From positions 1 through 52,636 of the forward strand of contig DDUV01000038.1 of NCBI GenBank assembly GCA_002344975.1: a stretch of 52,636 bases of DNA, written 5' to 3'. Under the pieces are notes generated by a model, which made no database searches, was not told where the DNA came from, and saw nothing but the letters and a program-made list of their open reading frames with translations. The position numbers and the translations under genes are program-made. The DNA is from Saprospiraceae bacterium UBA2329 (GTDB lineage Bacteria > Bacteroidota > Bacteroidia > Chitinophagales > Saprospiraceae). Of the stretch, positions 26,832-34,474 are shown in pieces (the first letter of the stretch is position 1; each line of letters begins with the position of its first letter).

Positions 26832-27524
26832 GTGTCGGTGTCTCACCGACACAGGTATGTCTTCCGGCGTCCTCGCCGGCTCAATTCATCCCCAAAGTTC
26901 GCTCAAAAATTCCCAGTACCCAGGATGTGTATTATTGTACCCCGACGAGTATTTATACAACTCGGGCGCTGGGGCCAGTATCCAGCGTTTGGCCACCGGG
27001 TTGCGGTGAATATAGTTGACTGCGCGATAAAACATTTGCTCGTTTACGATGGCTATGGATTTAGGCTCCCTTTGCCAAAACTGGTACGCCCGGTCTGATT
27101 TATCTACACGAAACATTTCCAGTATGTTGGGCATCTCTGCCCTCAGTTTTTTTTGAAAAGCGTGTGCCGTAAAGGATGTAAGAGCCGCCTGTACCTGAGA
27201 CAGTGTGTAGGGGGCTTCTATGCTCCAGACTACATGAATGTGGTTTGGCATGATGACAAATGCGTAAATGGCACAGCGTTTTTCGCGTACCAAAAAGCGG
27301 AAAGAGTTGATGATGATGTCTTTCATGGCATCGTCAAACAGGAGGGATTTCCAGCCGAGAATAGAGGCGGTGGTGAAGTAGAGTTCAGGGTATTGGACGT
27401 GCATTTGTGGTTGAATTTTGAGGGAGTAAAAATGAGAAAATTATCCAAAATCATGATGATTGGCTTGTCAAGCCGGCGCGGACGCCGGGGGACAGTTTCG
27501 GGGTTGGTGCGGACACCAACCCCG
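26832..27524 (-). mobile_element. RAYT unit with mirror-image double-hairpin (REP-like) ends
   Basis: Left end: hairpin GTGTCGGTG-TCT-CACCGACAC (26832-26852), then CCGGCG-TCCT-CGCCGG (26864-26879). Right end, inverted: CCGGCG-CGGA-CGCCGG (27473-27488), then GGGGTTGGTG-CGGA-CACCAACCCC (within 27499-27524). When the right end is reverse-complemented, GTC..CCGGCGTCC.CGCCGGCT aligns in both. A further hairpin (GCTGCGG...CCGCAGC) lies at about 27528-27548. The pair encloses one transposase gene. The unit is inserted between a kinase and its response regulator. Confidence 0.75.
26886..27404 (-). CDS. REP-associated tyrosine transposase (Y1/HUH family)
   Basis: 172 residues. IMPNHIHVVW carries the HUH (His-hydrophobic-His) motif, and FYRAVNYIHRNPVAKRW carries the catalytic tyrosine in the YIHxNP context of RAYT/TnpA_REP proteins. 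Such enzymes cleave single-stranded DNA at REP palindromes and are usually single-copy, domesticated-looking genes. Both sides carry the expected hairpins (see the mobile element). No IS200/IS605 accessory TnpB is present. Confidence 0.92.
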   Translation of the reverse strand: MHVQYPELYFTTASILGWKSLLFDDAMKDIIINSFRFLVREKRCAIYAFVIMPNHIHVVWSIEAPYTLSQVQAALTSFTAHAFQKKLRAEMPNILEMFRVDKSDRAYQFWQREPKSIAIVNEQMFYRAVNYIHRNPVAKRWILAPAPELYKYSSGYNNTHPGYWEFLSELWG

Positions 27525-30519
27525 GCGCTGCGGAGCTTAGCCGCAGCAGTACTCCTTCGCCTGGCGTTGATACGATTTCCAAATGCCCGTCAATGGCTTT
27601 AGCTCTTGCCTGCATACTGCCCAAGCCATACCCTTCCGATGCCCCGGCGTTTTCGGGCAAGCCCTGGCCGTTATCTTTGATTGTCAAAATAATAGAGCCA
27701 TCTTGCAGTTGCAGCGATACCCGTACCTCGGTAGCGCGGGCATGTTTCACCACATTATGCAAGGCCTCCTTGGCGATCAGGTAAATGTTGCGCCTCCGCT
27801 CGCCGCCCAACACCACATTTTCAAGTCCGGCAGTTGGAATGTCCAACACAGCGGCTATCTTATTGTCCGACAATAACTCTCCAGCTAAGGAGCGAAGGCG
27901 CGAGGCCAAATCCTGCAAGGTATTTTTCTCCGAGTCCATCGCCCAGATGATGACGCGCATGTTTTCGAGGGTTTTTTCAGCCAGTTGCGAAATACGGCGC
28001 AGTTCCGGCGCATCGTCGTCCAACAGCAGGTCTTCGCTCAGGAATCGGATGGACGAGAGGCTGCCGCCCATATCGTCGTGCAATTCTTTAGCAATGCGAT
28101 TGCGCTCGGCGTGCAGTGCTTCCTGGCGCTCCAGCAGGGCGCGCTGCCGACGCAACACCCCCCGGTAATACAAGCCTACCGAGCCTCCGACCAACAGGAT
28201 GGCCAACAGTACGCTGCCGATTTTGAACCACCAGGTTTGCCAAAACGGAGGCTGTATCCACACGGCCATTGAACGAAGTTCCCCCGTTTCGCCATTGGCA
28301 TTTCGAGGCAGCACTTCAAGGGTGTATTGGCCCGGCGGTATCTTGGTGAAGCGGGCAAAACCGCCGTTGGCCACAGTTGTCCAGTTGTTGTCGTAGCCTC
28401 GCAGGCGGTATGCCAGCGTACTCCCTTCCGACTGGTGATAGCCAATGGCCGTCAGTTCCAGCGCGAGGGTATTTTCACGATAACCCAAGCGCAGGGTATC
28501 CGTTTCAGCTATTACTTTGGGCGTTTCAAAGAGCAGGTTGTTGACCCACAAGGCCTCTATGTGCGCGCGGGGCCTGGAGCTTGTCGGCTGCACTGCTTCA
28601 GGACGAAACGCCAGCATACCTTTTGAGTGTCCCAGAAAAATGCGCCCGTCGTTGCTTTGCAAAGCTGCCCAATATGCGAACTGCTCGCCGGAAAGGCCGT
28701 CCTGCTCAAAAAAGCCGCGCAGTTCTCTGCTGGCCGGATGATAGCGGTATAATCCTCGCAAAGTCCCCAACCACAAATACCCCGATGGAGTGCGAAAGAC
28801 ACTCGTTACATCTGCCCCGTTCAGGTCTGTGCCACTGTCTAATACTCGCTTCAAATGCCCGTCAGTATAAAGCAGCAAGCCCGTGTTGGAGGCAATCCAG
28901 ATGGAGTCGCCACCAGGCGTGATGCAAGCTCCCTGTGTGTCGCCACCGATATCCATTCGGTTCACAATGCGCAGCGATTGACCTTCTAATTTTGCTACCC
29001 AAAGCTCCTTGCTCTCAAAGGGAATCAGTACGGTCTGATTTCCCACAGGAAATATTTCACTAAAAAAATACCCCTTATGCGAGGAGAACTCCGGGGCGGG
29101 TATCAAGGAAAATTTTCCCGCCCGTTCCTTTACATCAAAAATGCCGTCCTGCGTTGTCAGCAACTTTCTCCCGGGAATACCGGTAAAAACAGCGACGAAG
29201 CCCAGTTCTACTTCGAGGCAGGTTTCCCAGTCGGCAGCGCCCTTTTTCATTCGGTACAAGCCCTGCTGAGACAGCCCCCACAGGCCGCCGTTTTCGTCGC
29301 AGGACAGTTGTATGAGCGGGCGGGCCAGAGCGGGCCTCTGTTCTGTTTTTCCGTCTTTATACACCAGCATCCTCCCGTCGTTTGTAGCCATGTACAGCGC
29401 GCCGTCGGGCATTTGCACAGCGGCGCGAATGTGCGCGGGATTTTCAGACATAAGCTCCTCAAATCCGCGTTGCACTATGCGGGAGTAACTCAGGCCGCCG
29501 CTTTCGTAGCCTACCCATACTTGCCCTTCCCGACTGATGAGCAGGCCTCTGGGTGCAGCATTGAGCAAAGAACTTGTCTGCCCGGCTTGAGGAATTACCT
29601 GCCCTTTCCATTGGCGCCGCGCCAAATCGAACAACAGCAGCCCCTCGTTTTTAGTACACGCCAGCAGGCTGTTTTCGGAGGGCAAATAAGCTCCGCCGAT
29701 GGCATTGAGCGGTTCGCCAAGCGGTGTCTGCGCCCAATGCCCGATTACCTGCCCGCTGCGGAAATTGAATTCCAGCAGACCTTGTTGCGCAAAGAGCCAG
29801 GCGGTAGAATCCGTATGCGGCAAGGCAGAACGGATCTGCATTTCCGGGGACAAATAATTTTCCGAAATCCAGGTGTCGCTGCCGGCAGCGCTGTGTACGC
29901 TCACCGGACTTTTGAGCCAGGCACAGGCAATGATGTGCTGTGGTACGCCTTTGTTGTCGGCGCGCACTGCAAACCGTACGCCTTGCGTGGCAAATTGCGC
30001 CGCCCAGCGCCCGTTCTCCGGCTGGAAGGTCCATACCTGATCGCCCGCCCGAAGCCAAAGCCGGCCCGTTTTTTTTTCGATATGAAAAACGTGGTACGAG
30101 CGGTCGGCGCCATCGGGAGCGCGGAAGTTGAGCATACGGCCGTCGGCGCGGCGCAGGCAGTGCAAAGAGTTGTAGGTGCTGAACCAGAGGTTGCCCGCGC
30201 CGTCTTCCCAAAAACTGCTTTGGATAATTTGGTCGGGCGTATAGGAGTCCTCTTCGTTCTTGGGTATCAGGTAGTGCCGGAGCCGGAGGCCGTCGAAGCG
30301 ATAGAACCCATTGAGCGAGCCAATCCAGATGAAGCCGCGGCTGTCTTGCGAGAGGAAGTAATTGGCCGTGTTGTTGCTCAGTCCCTGCTCCGGGCCGAGG
30401 TGTTCAAACTGCCATGCGGGTACCTGAGCGGTAGCGCCTGCCACCGCCAACAACATCCAACTCAGTACAAAAACGACATAAACCGAGCAGGTACTCCGTG
30501 CCACGCTGCCAAAAAGCAT
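27451..30519 (-). CDS. Two-component sensor histidine kinase (reg_prop/Y_Y_Y/HisKA_3)
   Basis: 1022 residues. N-terminal signal/TM segment (1-32), two reg_prop-type propellers (about 33-690, with repeated SRGFIWIGSLNGFYRFDG, SGYLWLGTLRGLYRYHP blades), Y_Y_Y domain (about 695-765), a TM helix (WWFKIGSVLLAILLVGGSVGL), HisKA_3 with the phospho-His (KELHDDMGGSLSSIRFLSED), and HATPase_c (NIYLIAKEALHNVVKHA, IKDNGQGLP, GYGLGSMQARA). It senses an unknown periplasmic signal, probably partnering the LuxR regulator at 26160-26792. The last ~24 residues (from about APGLVSAPTPKLS) are encoded by the right hairpin region of the RAYT unit, so the original C-terminus was replaced or extended. Confidence 0.92.
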   Translation of the reverse strand: MLFGSVARSTCSVYVVFVLSWMLLAVAGATAQVPAWQFEHLGPEQGLSNNTANYFLSQDSRGFIWIGSLNGFYRFDGLRLRHYLIPKNEEDSYTPDQIIQSSFWEDGAGNLWFSTYNSLHCLRRADGRMLNFRAPDGADRSYHVFHIEKKTGRLWLRAGDQVWTFQPENGRWAAQFATQGVRFAVRADNKGVPQHIIACAWLKSPVSVHSAAGSDTWISENYLSPEMQIRSALPHTDSTAWLFAQQGLLEFNFRSGQVIGHWAQTPLGEPLNAIGGAYLPSENSLLACTKNEGLLLFDLARRQWKGQVIPQAGQTSSLLNAAPRGLLISREGQVWVGYESGGLSYSRIVQRGFEELMSENPAHIRAAVQMPDGALYMATNDGRMLVYKDGKTEQRPALARPLIQLSCDENGGLWGLSQQGLYRMKKGAADWETCLEVELGFVAVFTGIPGRKLLTTQDGIFDVKERAGKFSLIPAPEFSSHKGYFFSEIFPVGNQTVLIPFESKELWVAKLEGQSLRIVNRMDIGGDTQGACITPGGDSIWIASNTGLLLYTDGHLKRVLDSGTDLNGADVTSVFRTPSGYLWLGTLRGLYRYHPASRELRGFFEQDGLSGEQFAYWAALQSNDGRIFLGHSKGMLAFRPEAVQPTSSRPRAHIEALWVNNLLFETPKVIAETDTLRLGYRENTLALELTAIGYHQSEGSTLAYRLRGYDNNWTTVANGGFARFTKIPPGQYTLEVLPRNANGETGELRSMAVWIQPPFWQTWWFKIGSVLLAILLVGGSVGLYYRGVLRRQRALLERQEALHAERNRIAKELHDDMGGSLSSIRFLSEDLLLDDDAPELRRISQLAEKTLENMRVIIWAMDSEKNTLQDLASRLRSLAGELLSDNKIAAVLDIPTAGLENVVLGGERRRNIYLIAKEALHNVVKHARATEVRVSLQLQDGSIILTIKDNGQGLPENAGASEGYGLGSMQARAKAIDGHLEIVSTPGEGVLLRLSSAAPGLVSAPTPKLSPGVRAGLTSQSS

Positions 30520-30638
30520 GTGCCGAAGGTAGGGAAATTGTTGAGAAAGCTAAGCGAATGGGTGCAATTTGCTAAAGCGCCGAATCTGCATAGAAGTATT
30601 GTGCTACTGAATACTGCTCGTTCAACGAATGGCGGCTA

Positions 30639-31511
30639 TTAGGCATGAGAAGTTTGAACTGCATTGTTTACCACCTGCGTATTGAAACTCCGACGAATAG
30701 CCGCCCGTACAGTCGGCGTTAAAACAACGCCGGAGTTGGAAACCTTGCTGTAAACAGCGCCCATCATTGCCGTAAACAATTGCCAGTCAGGCGGACAAGG
30801 ATGCCCCGGCAACATGGCTGCTCCTGCTTCTTGTGGTCCGGTCGCATTTTGAGAACCCCAGCCAGAGGTAGGTTCGCTTCCTTCTATTTTGAGCGAGAAA
30901 TAATCTTCTTCATAGATTTTGTCTGCGGTAAGTGCTTGCGGTCTGTGAGACAACTTCCTGCCCGGACTTATTTTACTGCCGGAAATGATCAGGCACTTAT
31001 AAAGATCGGTCATTGCGCTCAATTGGTCTAAAGGGAAAAAGACAAAATCAATATCTTCATAGCCATCAAGTTGTTTGTATAAATTAGTTCCGGCAGCAGC
31101 AGGCGCCGAGGTTGTTGGAGATAATTCGGCGTATAATATAGTTTTGTCTGCTGAATCGGGCTTCTCCAAGATGTCGTAAGCCGCACTATCTTCCAAAGCG
31201 ATAGAGCATGCACCCGGAATGAAATATGATGTCCCATCGGAAGGATTGATGTCAAAACAAAGCTGCGTGATTTCCGGAGCTTTGACAGTTCCCTTGTTAA
31301 ATTTGACCTGCAAACCAATTAGCGGTTGGTTTGCAGGGGCGTTAGACGCCTTTTGGGGATCAAGCATTTTCTTCCAATCGCTGTTCCCCGTGTCAATTTT
31401 GTACGCAATACTTCCTGTTTTTAGTAGCAAGGCAGGATTGCCGCTGCCGGGTGTGGCATTTGAAGTAGTCGTACTGTCTACCCTGTTCAAATTCAAAGTT
31501 TGCTTTGCCAT
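30639..31511 (-). CDS. Hypothetical protein, no family recognised
   Basis: 290 residues, MAKQTLNLNRVDSTTTSNATPGSG..., no signal peptide, no membrane segment. Features: soluble, Ser/Thr/Ala-rich, beta-leaning N-terminal half (PEITQLCFDINPSDGTSYFIPGACSIAL), an aromatic acidic middle (GYEDIDFVFFPLD), and a Pro-rich patch (PGHPCPPDWQLF) near the C-terminus. Base composition is lower in GC than the flanks. The length and clean start support a real gene; nothing indicates function. Confidence 0.65.
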   Translation of the reverse strand: MAKQTLNLNRVDSTTTSNATPGSGNPALLLKTGSIAYKIDTGNSDWKKMLDPQKASNAPANQPLIGLQVKFNKGTVKAPEITQLCFDINPSDGTSYFIPGACSIALEDSAAYDILEKPDSADKTILYAELSPTTSAPAAAGTNLYKQLDGYEDIDFVFFPLDQLSAMTDLYKCLIISGSKISPGRKLSHRPQALTADKIYEEDYFSLKIEGSEPTSGWGSQNATGPQEAGAAMLPGHPCPPDWQLFTAMMGAVYSKVSNSGVVLTPTVRAAIRRSFNTQVVNNAVQTSHA

Positions 31512-31808
31512 AGTATTCTGTTTTTTAGGTTAGATGTTGAAATACAGTGCAATATAACGCCGGCTCGGCAAAATCTCCAAAAATCAAGCGGAGTTTTTTG
31601 ATGGAATATAACCAACGTTATAGATGGTCCGGTTTTTAATAAAAATGGGCGGCGTGGCGGGAGTTGCCTTGTTTGCGGCCGGTCTTTGCATTATAAGGAA
31701 GAGGTCACAATAAGTAACCGTGTGGAAAGTCTTTCTTCGCTGACGAAAAAAGCCGATGCCGGAGTTCCCTCCGACATCGGCTTTCGTTTTTGTTCATGGG
31801 TGGGTATA
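31512..31808. other. Gene-free stretch of about 300 bp with copy B hairpin
   Basis: No convincing gene. AT-rich start (31530-31640), a partial inverted pair (GCAATATAACG, 31550-31560, and CGTTATA, 31617-31623), and at 31744-31794 the repeated hairpin terminator serving the leftward gene at 31809-32243. Confidence 0.5.
31744..31794 (-). terminator. Bidirectional hairpin terminator, copy B of a dispersed sequence
   Basis: GCCGATG-C-CGGAG, loop TTCC, CTCCG-A-CATCGGC, with AAAAAA on the left (a T tract for the leftward gene) and TTTTT on the right. It begins 15 bases beyond the stop at 31809. Nearly identical to 17311-17360. Confidence 0.8.
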
Positions 31809-32243
31809 TCAATTGCTTCCTGCGGCAGTAATCCAGGGGCCGCACACGCATACACAGGCGCCGCCGGGCAGTGTGAAACATTTGGGCGGGTTGAGGGTAG
31901 TGCAGTGAATGGTAGAGTTGCAGGGCGAGGCATTGGGCGAGATCGCTTTGAAAGCGCCGGCAGCGTTTTGCGTTCCGAATTCTACTAATTTTCCATTTCT
32001 CACCACCATCACGAGCAGGTCGCCGGTGCGGGTATTGCGGCCTACGGTGTTGCGGCCTTCGCGTACGCTGCACTCGCCGTCCACGCCGTCAAATTTGATG
32101 TAAGCGGCGGCTTGCGGTTCCACGTTCATTTGGATGAGGAGAATGTGTTCGCGGGTTTGCTGCGCCGAAGCAGCAGGTGTTGCACTGAAGAACAAAGCGG
32201 TGAAAGCTACGGCTGCGATGGAAAAAAACTTGAAGATGTTCAT
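31809..32243 (-). CDS. Small secreted protein with Cys-rich C-terminus
   Basis: 144 residues with a signal peptide (MNIFKFFSIAAVAFTALFFSATPAASAQQ). The mature N-terminal half is beta-rich (HILLIQMNVEPQAAAYIKFDG). The last ~40 residues hold six cysteines (PC...HC...KC...ACVCVCG), suggesting disulfides after export. No family recognised. A strong hairpin terminator follows directly. Confidence 0.65.
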   Translation of the reverse strand: MNIFKFFSIAAVAFTALFFSATPAASAQQTREHILLIQMNVEPQAAAYIKFDGVDGECSVREGRNTVGRNTRTGDLLVMVVRNGKLVEFGTQNAAGAFKAISPNASPCNSTIHCTTLNPPKCFTLPGGACVCVCGPWITAAGSN

Positions 32244-32454
32244 TGGTTAAAAGATTAAAAAGGTTTGAAAAAAATGGTTTCGGTGTGCAGGCTGCCGAGC
32301 GGCTGAGCGCGTGTTTTGTGTTGGTGCGCGGCGTGTTCAGCAGCCTGTACAAACCAATGTGTCGGGCGGTGGAAAGATGTACCCAGAGGAGGGGAATTTT
32401 TTTTGAAAAAAAGTGATCATTATCCCGTATCGCGAGTAGTTAAAATCTCAAATC

Positions 32455-33144
32455 ATGTACAACCCAGCAAAGACTTTCATCCAGCGGCTTTCTGACTTCC
32501 AACACGATTTTAGCGGCGACCCGCGCTGGGAACTCGTTTTCAGCAATGGAAAGCGCAAGTGGTTTTACATAGTCGTTTCCTACTACAACGGCATCTACTA
32601 CATCTCTGAACGCATCGGCGATCATGCCCCCATACAGGTGAACGAGCAGGGCGAAATGACGGCCAACGCGCACTATGGGGGCGCCCGCCTTGATGAAAAA
32701 AAGTGGCAAACGCTGTTCTCCCTCGCCTTAGAGTACTTGGACCGGGTGGAAAAAGACTGGGTCGGCGAGTACCGCCAATTGGTCAGGAAATTTCCCTACA
32801 AGTACCGCCAGGGCCTGATTCACAGCAAATTAGTGCGGCATTATTGCCCGGACATCTGGCGCATTGACCAGGAACTCGGCGAGGAAAACCTGCGGAAATT
32901 TGTGTCTATGGTCGAAAACAGACAGATCAACCCTTTCCAAGACGGCACGAGTAAAATCCCCTACCTTCGCCCCTCACCAACACCACTTGCCATCCATGAA
33001 AACATCATTTCTATTGGCAACGGCGCTCTTGGCCTGCATGTACGCCGGCGCGCAATCGCGGGGAGACCTCACCCTGATGAGCTTCAACATACGTTTCGAC
33101 AACCCCGGCGACGGCGACAACCGCTGGGACAAACGCCGCGATGA
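32455..33144 (+). CDS. Hypothetical protein with probable read-through C-terminus
   Basis: 229 residues as read. Residues 1 to ~165 look like a normal soluble protein (MYNPAKTFIQRLSDFQHDFSGDPRWELVFSNGK..., aromatic and charged). From about residue 175 the frame becomes Arg/Pro-rich (VRRRAIAG, PRRRRQPLGQTPR) and overlaps the next gene by about 149 bases in another frame. That suggests the original stop was lost by a frameshift near 32945-32960; a TAA sits in an adjacent frame there. Function unknown; no domain recognised in the N-terminal part. Confidence 0.6.
   Translation: MYNPAKTFIQRLSDFQHDFSGDPRWELVFSNGKRKWFYIVVSYYNGIYYISERIGDHAPIQVNEQGEMTANAHYGGARLDEKKWQTLFSLALEYLDRVEKDWVGEYRQLVRKFPYKYRQGLIHSKLVRHYCPDIWRIDQELGEENLRKFVSMVENRQINPFQDGTSKIPYLRPSPTPLAIHENIISIGNGALGLHVRRRAIAGRPHPDELQHTFRQPRRRRQPLGQTPR
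32962..32969 (+). promoter_or_regulatory. Possible -7 element (TACCTTCG) of the EEP gene
   Basis: One mismatch to TAnnTTTG, 26 bases before the ATG at 32996. Confidence 0.35.
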
Positions 33145-33832
33145 TGTGGCCCAAACCATGCTCTTCCATCAGGCGCAGGTGTGCGGGCTGCAGGAGGCCC
33201 TGCACAGTCAGATTCAGGATTTGTTGCAGCGGATGCCGGGTTATGCTTTTGTGGGCGTGGGCCGCGACGACGGACAGTTGAAGGGCGAGTTCTCTCCCAT
33301 TTTATACGATACCCGGCGCCTGCAATTGCTCGATTCCGGTACCTTCTGGCTCAGCGAAACACCTGAAAAAGTGTCCAAAGGCTGGGATGCCGCGCTGCCC
33401 CGCGTGGCTACCTGGGCCAAGCTGCGCGACAAAACCGCCCGGAAGGTATTTTTTGTCGTCAATACGCATTTCGATCACATCGGGCAGGAGGCGCGCAAAA
33501 ACAGCGCCGCGCTCATCGTGCAGCGGGTACAACAACTCGCCGGCAGCAGCAGGGCTTTCGTCATGGGCGATTTCAATGCCCGACCCGATGAGGCGCCGAT
33601 AGCCGTGTTGTTGCAGGCTTATCGCGATTGTAAGGCACTGTCGCAGATGCCGCATTTCGGGCCGGAGGCTACTTTCAACGGGTTCGGCCCCAAAGAGCAG
33701 GAGGGTATGCGCATTGATTATATTTTTTGCAACGACCCCAGCGTAAAAGTACTGCAGCACGCTACTTTGAGTGGTACCTGGGGCGGGCGTTTTGCCTCCG
33801 ATCATCATGCGGTGATGGCAAGAGTGCGGTAG
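32996..33832 (+). CDS. Exported endonuclease/exonuclease/phosphatase-fold protein
   Basis: 278 residues. Signal peptide MKTSFLLATALLACMYAGAQ. EEP superfamily motifs in order: LMSFNIRFDNP (Asn), VCGLQEA (metal-binding Glu), VVNTHFDH, FVMGDFNARPDE (catalytic Asp/Asn) and SDHHAVMAR (catalytic His). Bacteroidota carry many secreted EEP proteins annotated as nuclease or phosphodiesterase; substrate unknown. The open frame extends upstream to 32864 but the ATG at 32996 gives the signal peptide. Confidence 0.92.
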   Translation: MKTSFLLATALLACMYAGAQSRGDLTLMSFNIRFDNPGDGDNRWDKRRDDVAQTMLFHQAQVCGLQEALHSQIQDLLQRMPGYAFVGVGRDDGQLKGEFSPILYDTRRLQLLDSGTFWLSETPEKVSKGWDAALPRVATWAKLRDKTARKVFFVVNTHFDHIGQEARKNSAALIVQRVQQLAGSSRAFVMGDFNARPDEAPIAVLLQAYRDCKALSQMPHFGPEATFNGFGPKEQEGMRIDYIFCNDPSVKVLQHATLSGTWGGRFASDHHAVMARVR

Positions 33833-33850
33833 GCGGTTTCTGTCTGTGCG

Positions 33851-33902
33851 TAGTGAATGGCTGGCTTCGCCGAGGTCGCACCCCGTAGTCAGCCCTTCAC
33901 TA
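33851..33902. other. Inverted repeat with nested hairpin between convergent genes
   Basis: TAGTGAATGGCTG (33851-33863) pairs with CAGCCCTTCACTA (33890-33902) with one mismatch, enclosing CGAGGTCGCACCCCG, itself a small hairpin. No T run. It sits between the EEP gene and the leftward membrane protein and may stop transcription from both sides or be a small REP-like element. Confidence 0.45.
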
Positions 33903-33917
33903 AACTACCCCAATAAC

Positions 33918-34421
33918 TCAGTGTGGCCGCATTTTTTGTAGGGCCAGTCTCAATGCTTCCGGCTGCTGTGTGCCCAACAGGATGCGTTTGTTGTTTTTAT
34001 GGAGGACCAATTGCAGTCCCATATTGCCCGACACATTGTAAGCTGTGCCGCCGGAGCCGTATTTGATTCCCCAGCCGCCGTACTCTTTGAGGGGCTGGTA
34101 TTGGCGCACTTCGGCCTCGGCTACTTCCTCCCAGGCGATGAACCGGCTGCCGAAAAAGGGAAAAAAACGGTACCGAATGCCGGCACGGGAAAGCTCTACC
34201 TGTAAACTCATAAAATAAAAAGCCACCAACATGAGCAACAAAAATACGGCCACGCCAATGAGCATTTCGTTGCTGCCGGGATTGTTGCCAAATGGTATGC
34301 CTTGCACCAACTGAACGTAAAGGCCGTATAATATCAGCCCGAAAGGCATCAGCAACAGTCCCCACAACCACCACTGCCGGAAGTATTGCCGCTCGGAAAA
34401 GAGGATGATGTCGGTAGCCAT
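33918..34421 (-). CDS. Small membrane protein with PH-like C-terminal half
   Basis: 167 residues from MATDIILFSERQYFRQWW. Two TM helices (LWGLLLMPFGLILYGLYVQL, IGVAVFLLLMLVAFYFMSLQV), then a soluble beta domain (RYRFFPFFGSRFIAWEEVAEAEVRQYQPL...GWGIKYGSGGTAYNVSG...GLQLVLHKNNKRILLGTQQPEALRLALQKM), a pattern seen in bacterial PH-like (DUF6141-type) membrane proteins. 34421 is chosen because the extra upstream codons have no support. It lies 53 bases after the Ddl-PASTA stop, possibly the same transcript. Function unknown. Confidence 0.75.
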   Translation of the reverse strand: MATDIILFSERQYFRQWWLWGLLLMPFGLILYGLYVQLVQGIPFGNNPGSNEMLIGVAVFLLLMLVAFYFMSLQVELSRAGIRYRFFPFFGSRFIAWEEVAEAEVRQYQPLKEYGGWGIKYGSGGTAYNVSGNMGLQLVLHKNNKRILLGTQQPEALRLALQKMRPH

Positions 34422-34474
34422 AGTATTGATTTTGTGCTGTTTGTATTCAATACATTCTAAAAACCCCAAAAACC

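Noticed and set aside
29077..30642. 521-codon rightward open frame
   Set aside because: Antisense to the histidine kinase propeller region; no recognisable domain.
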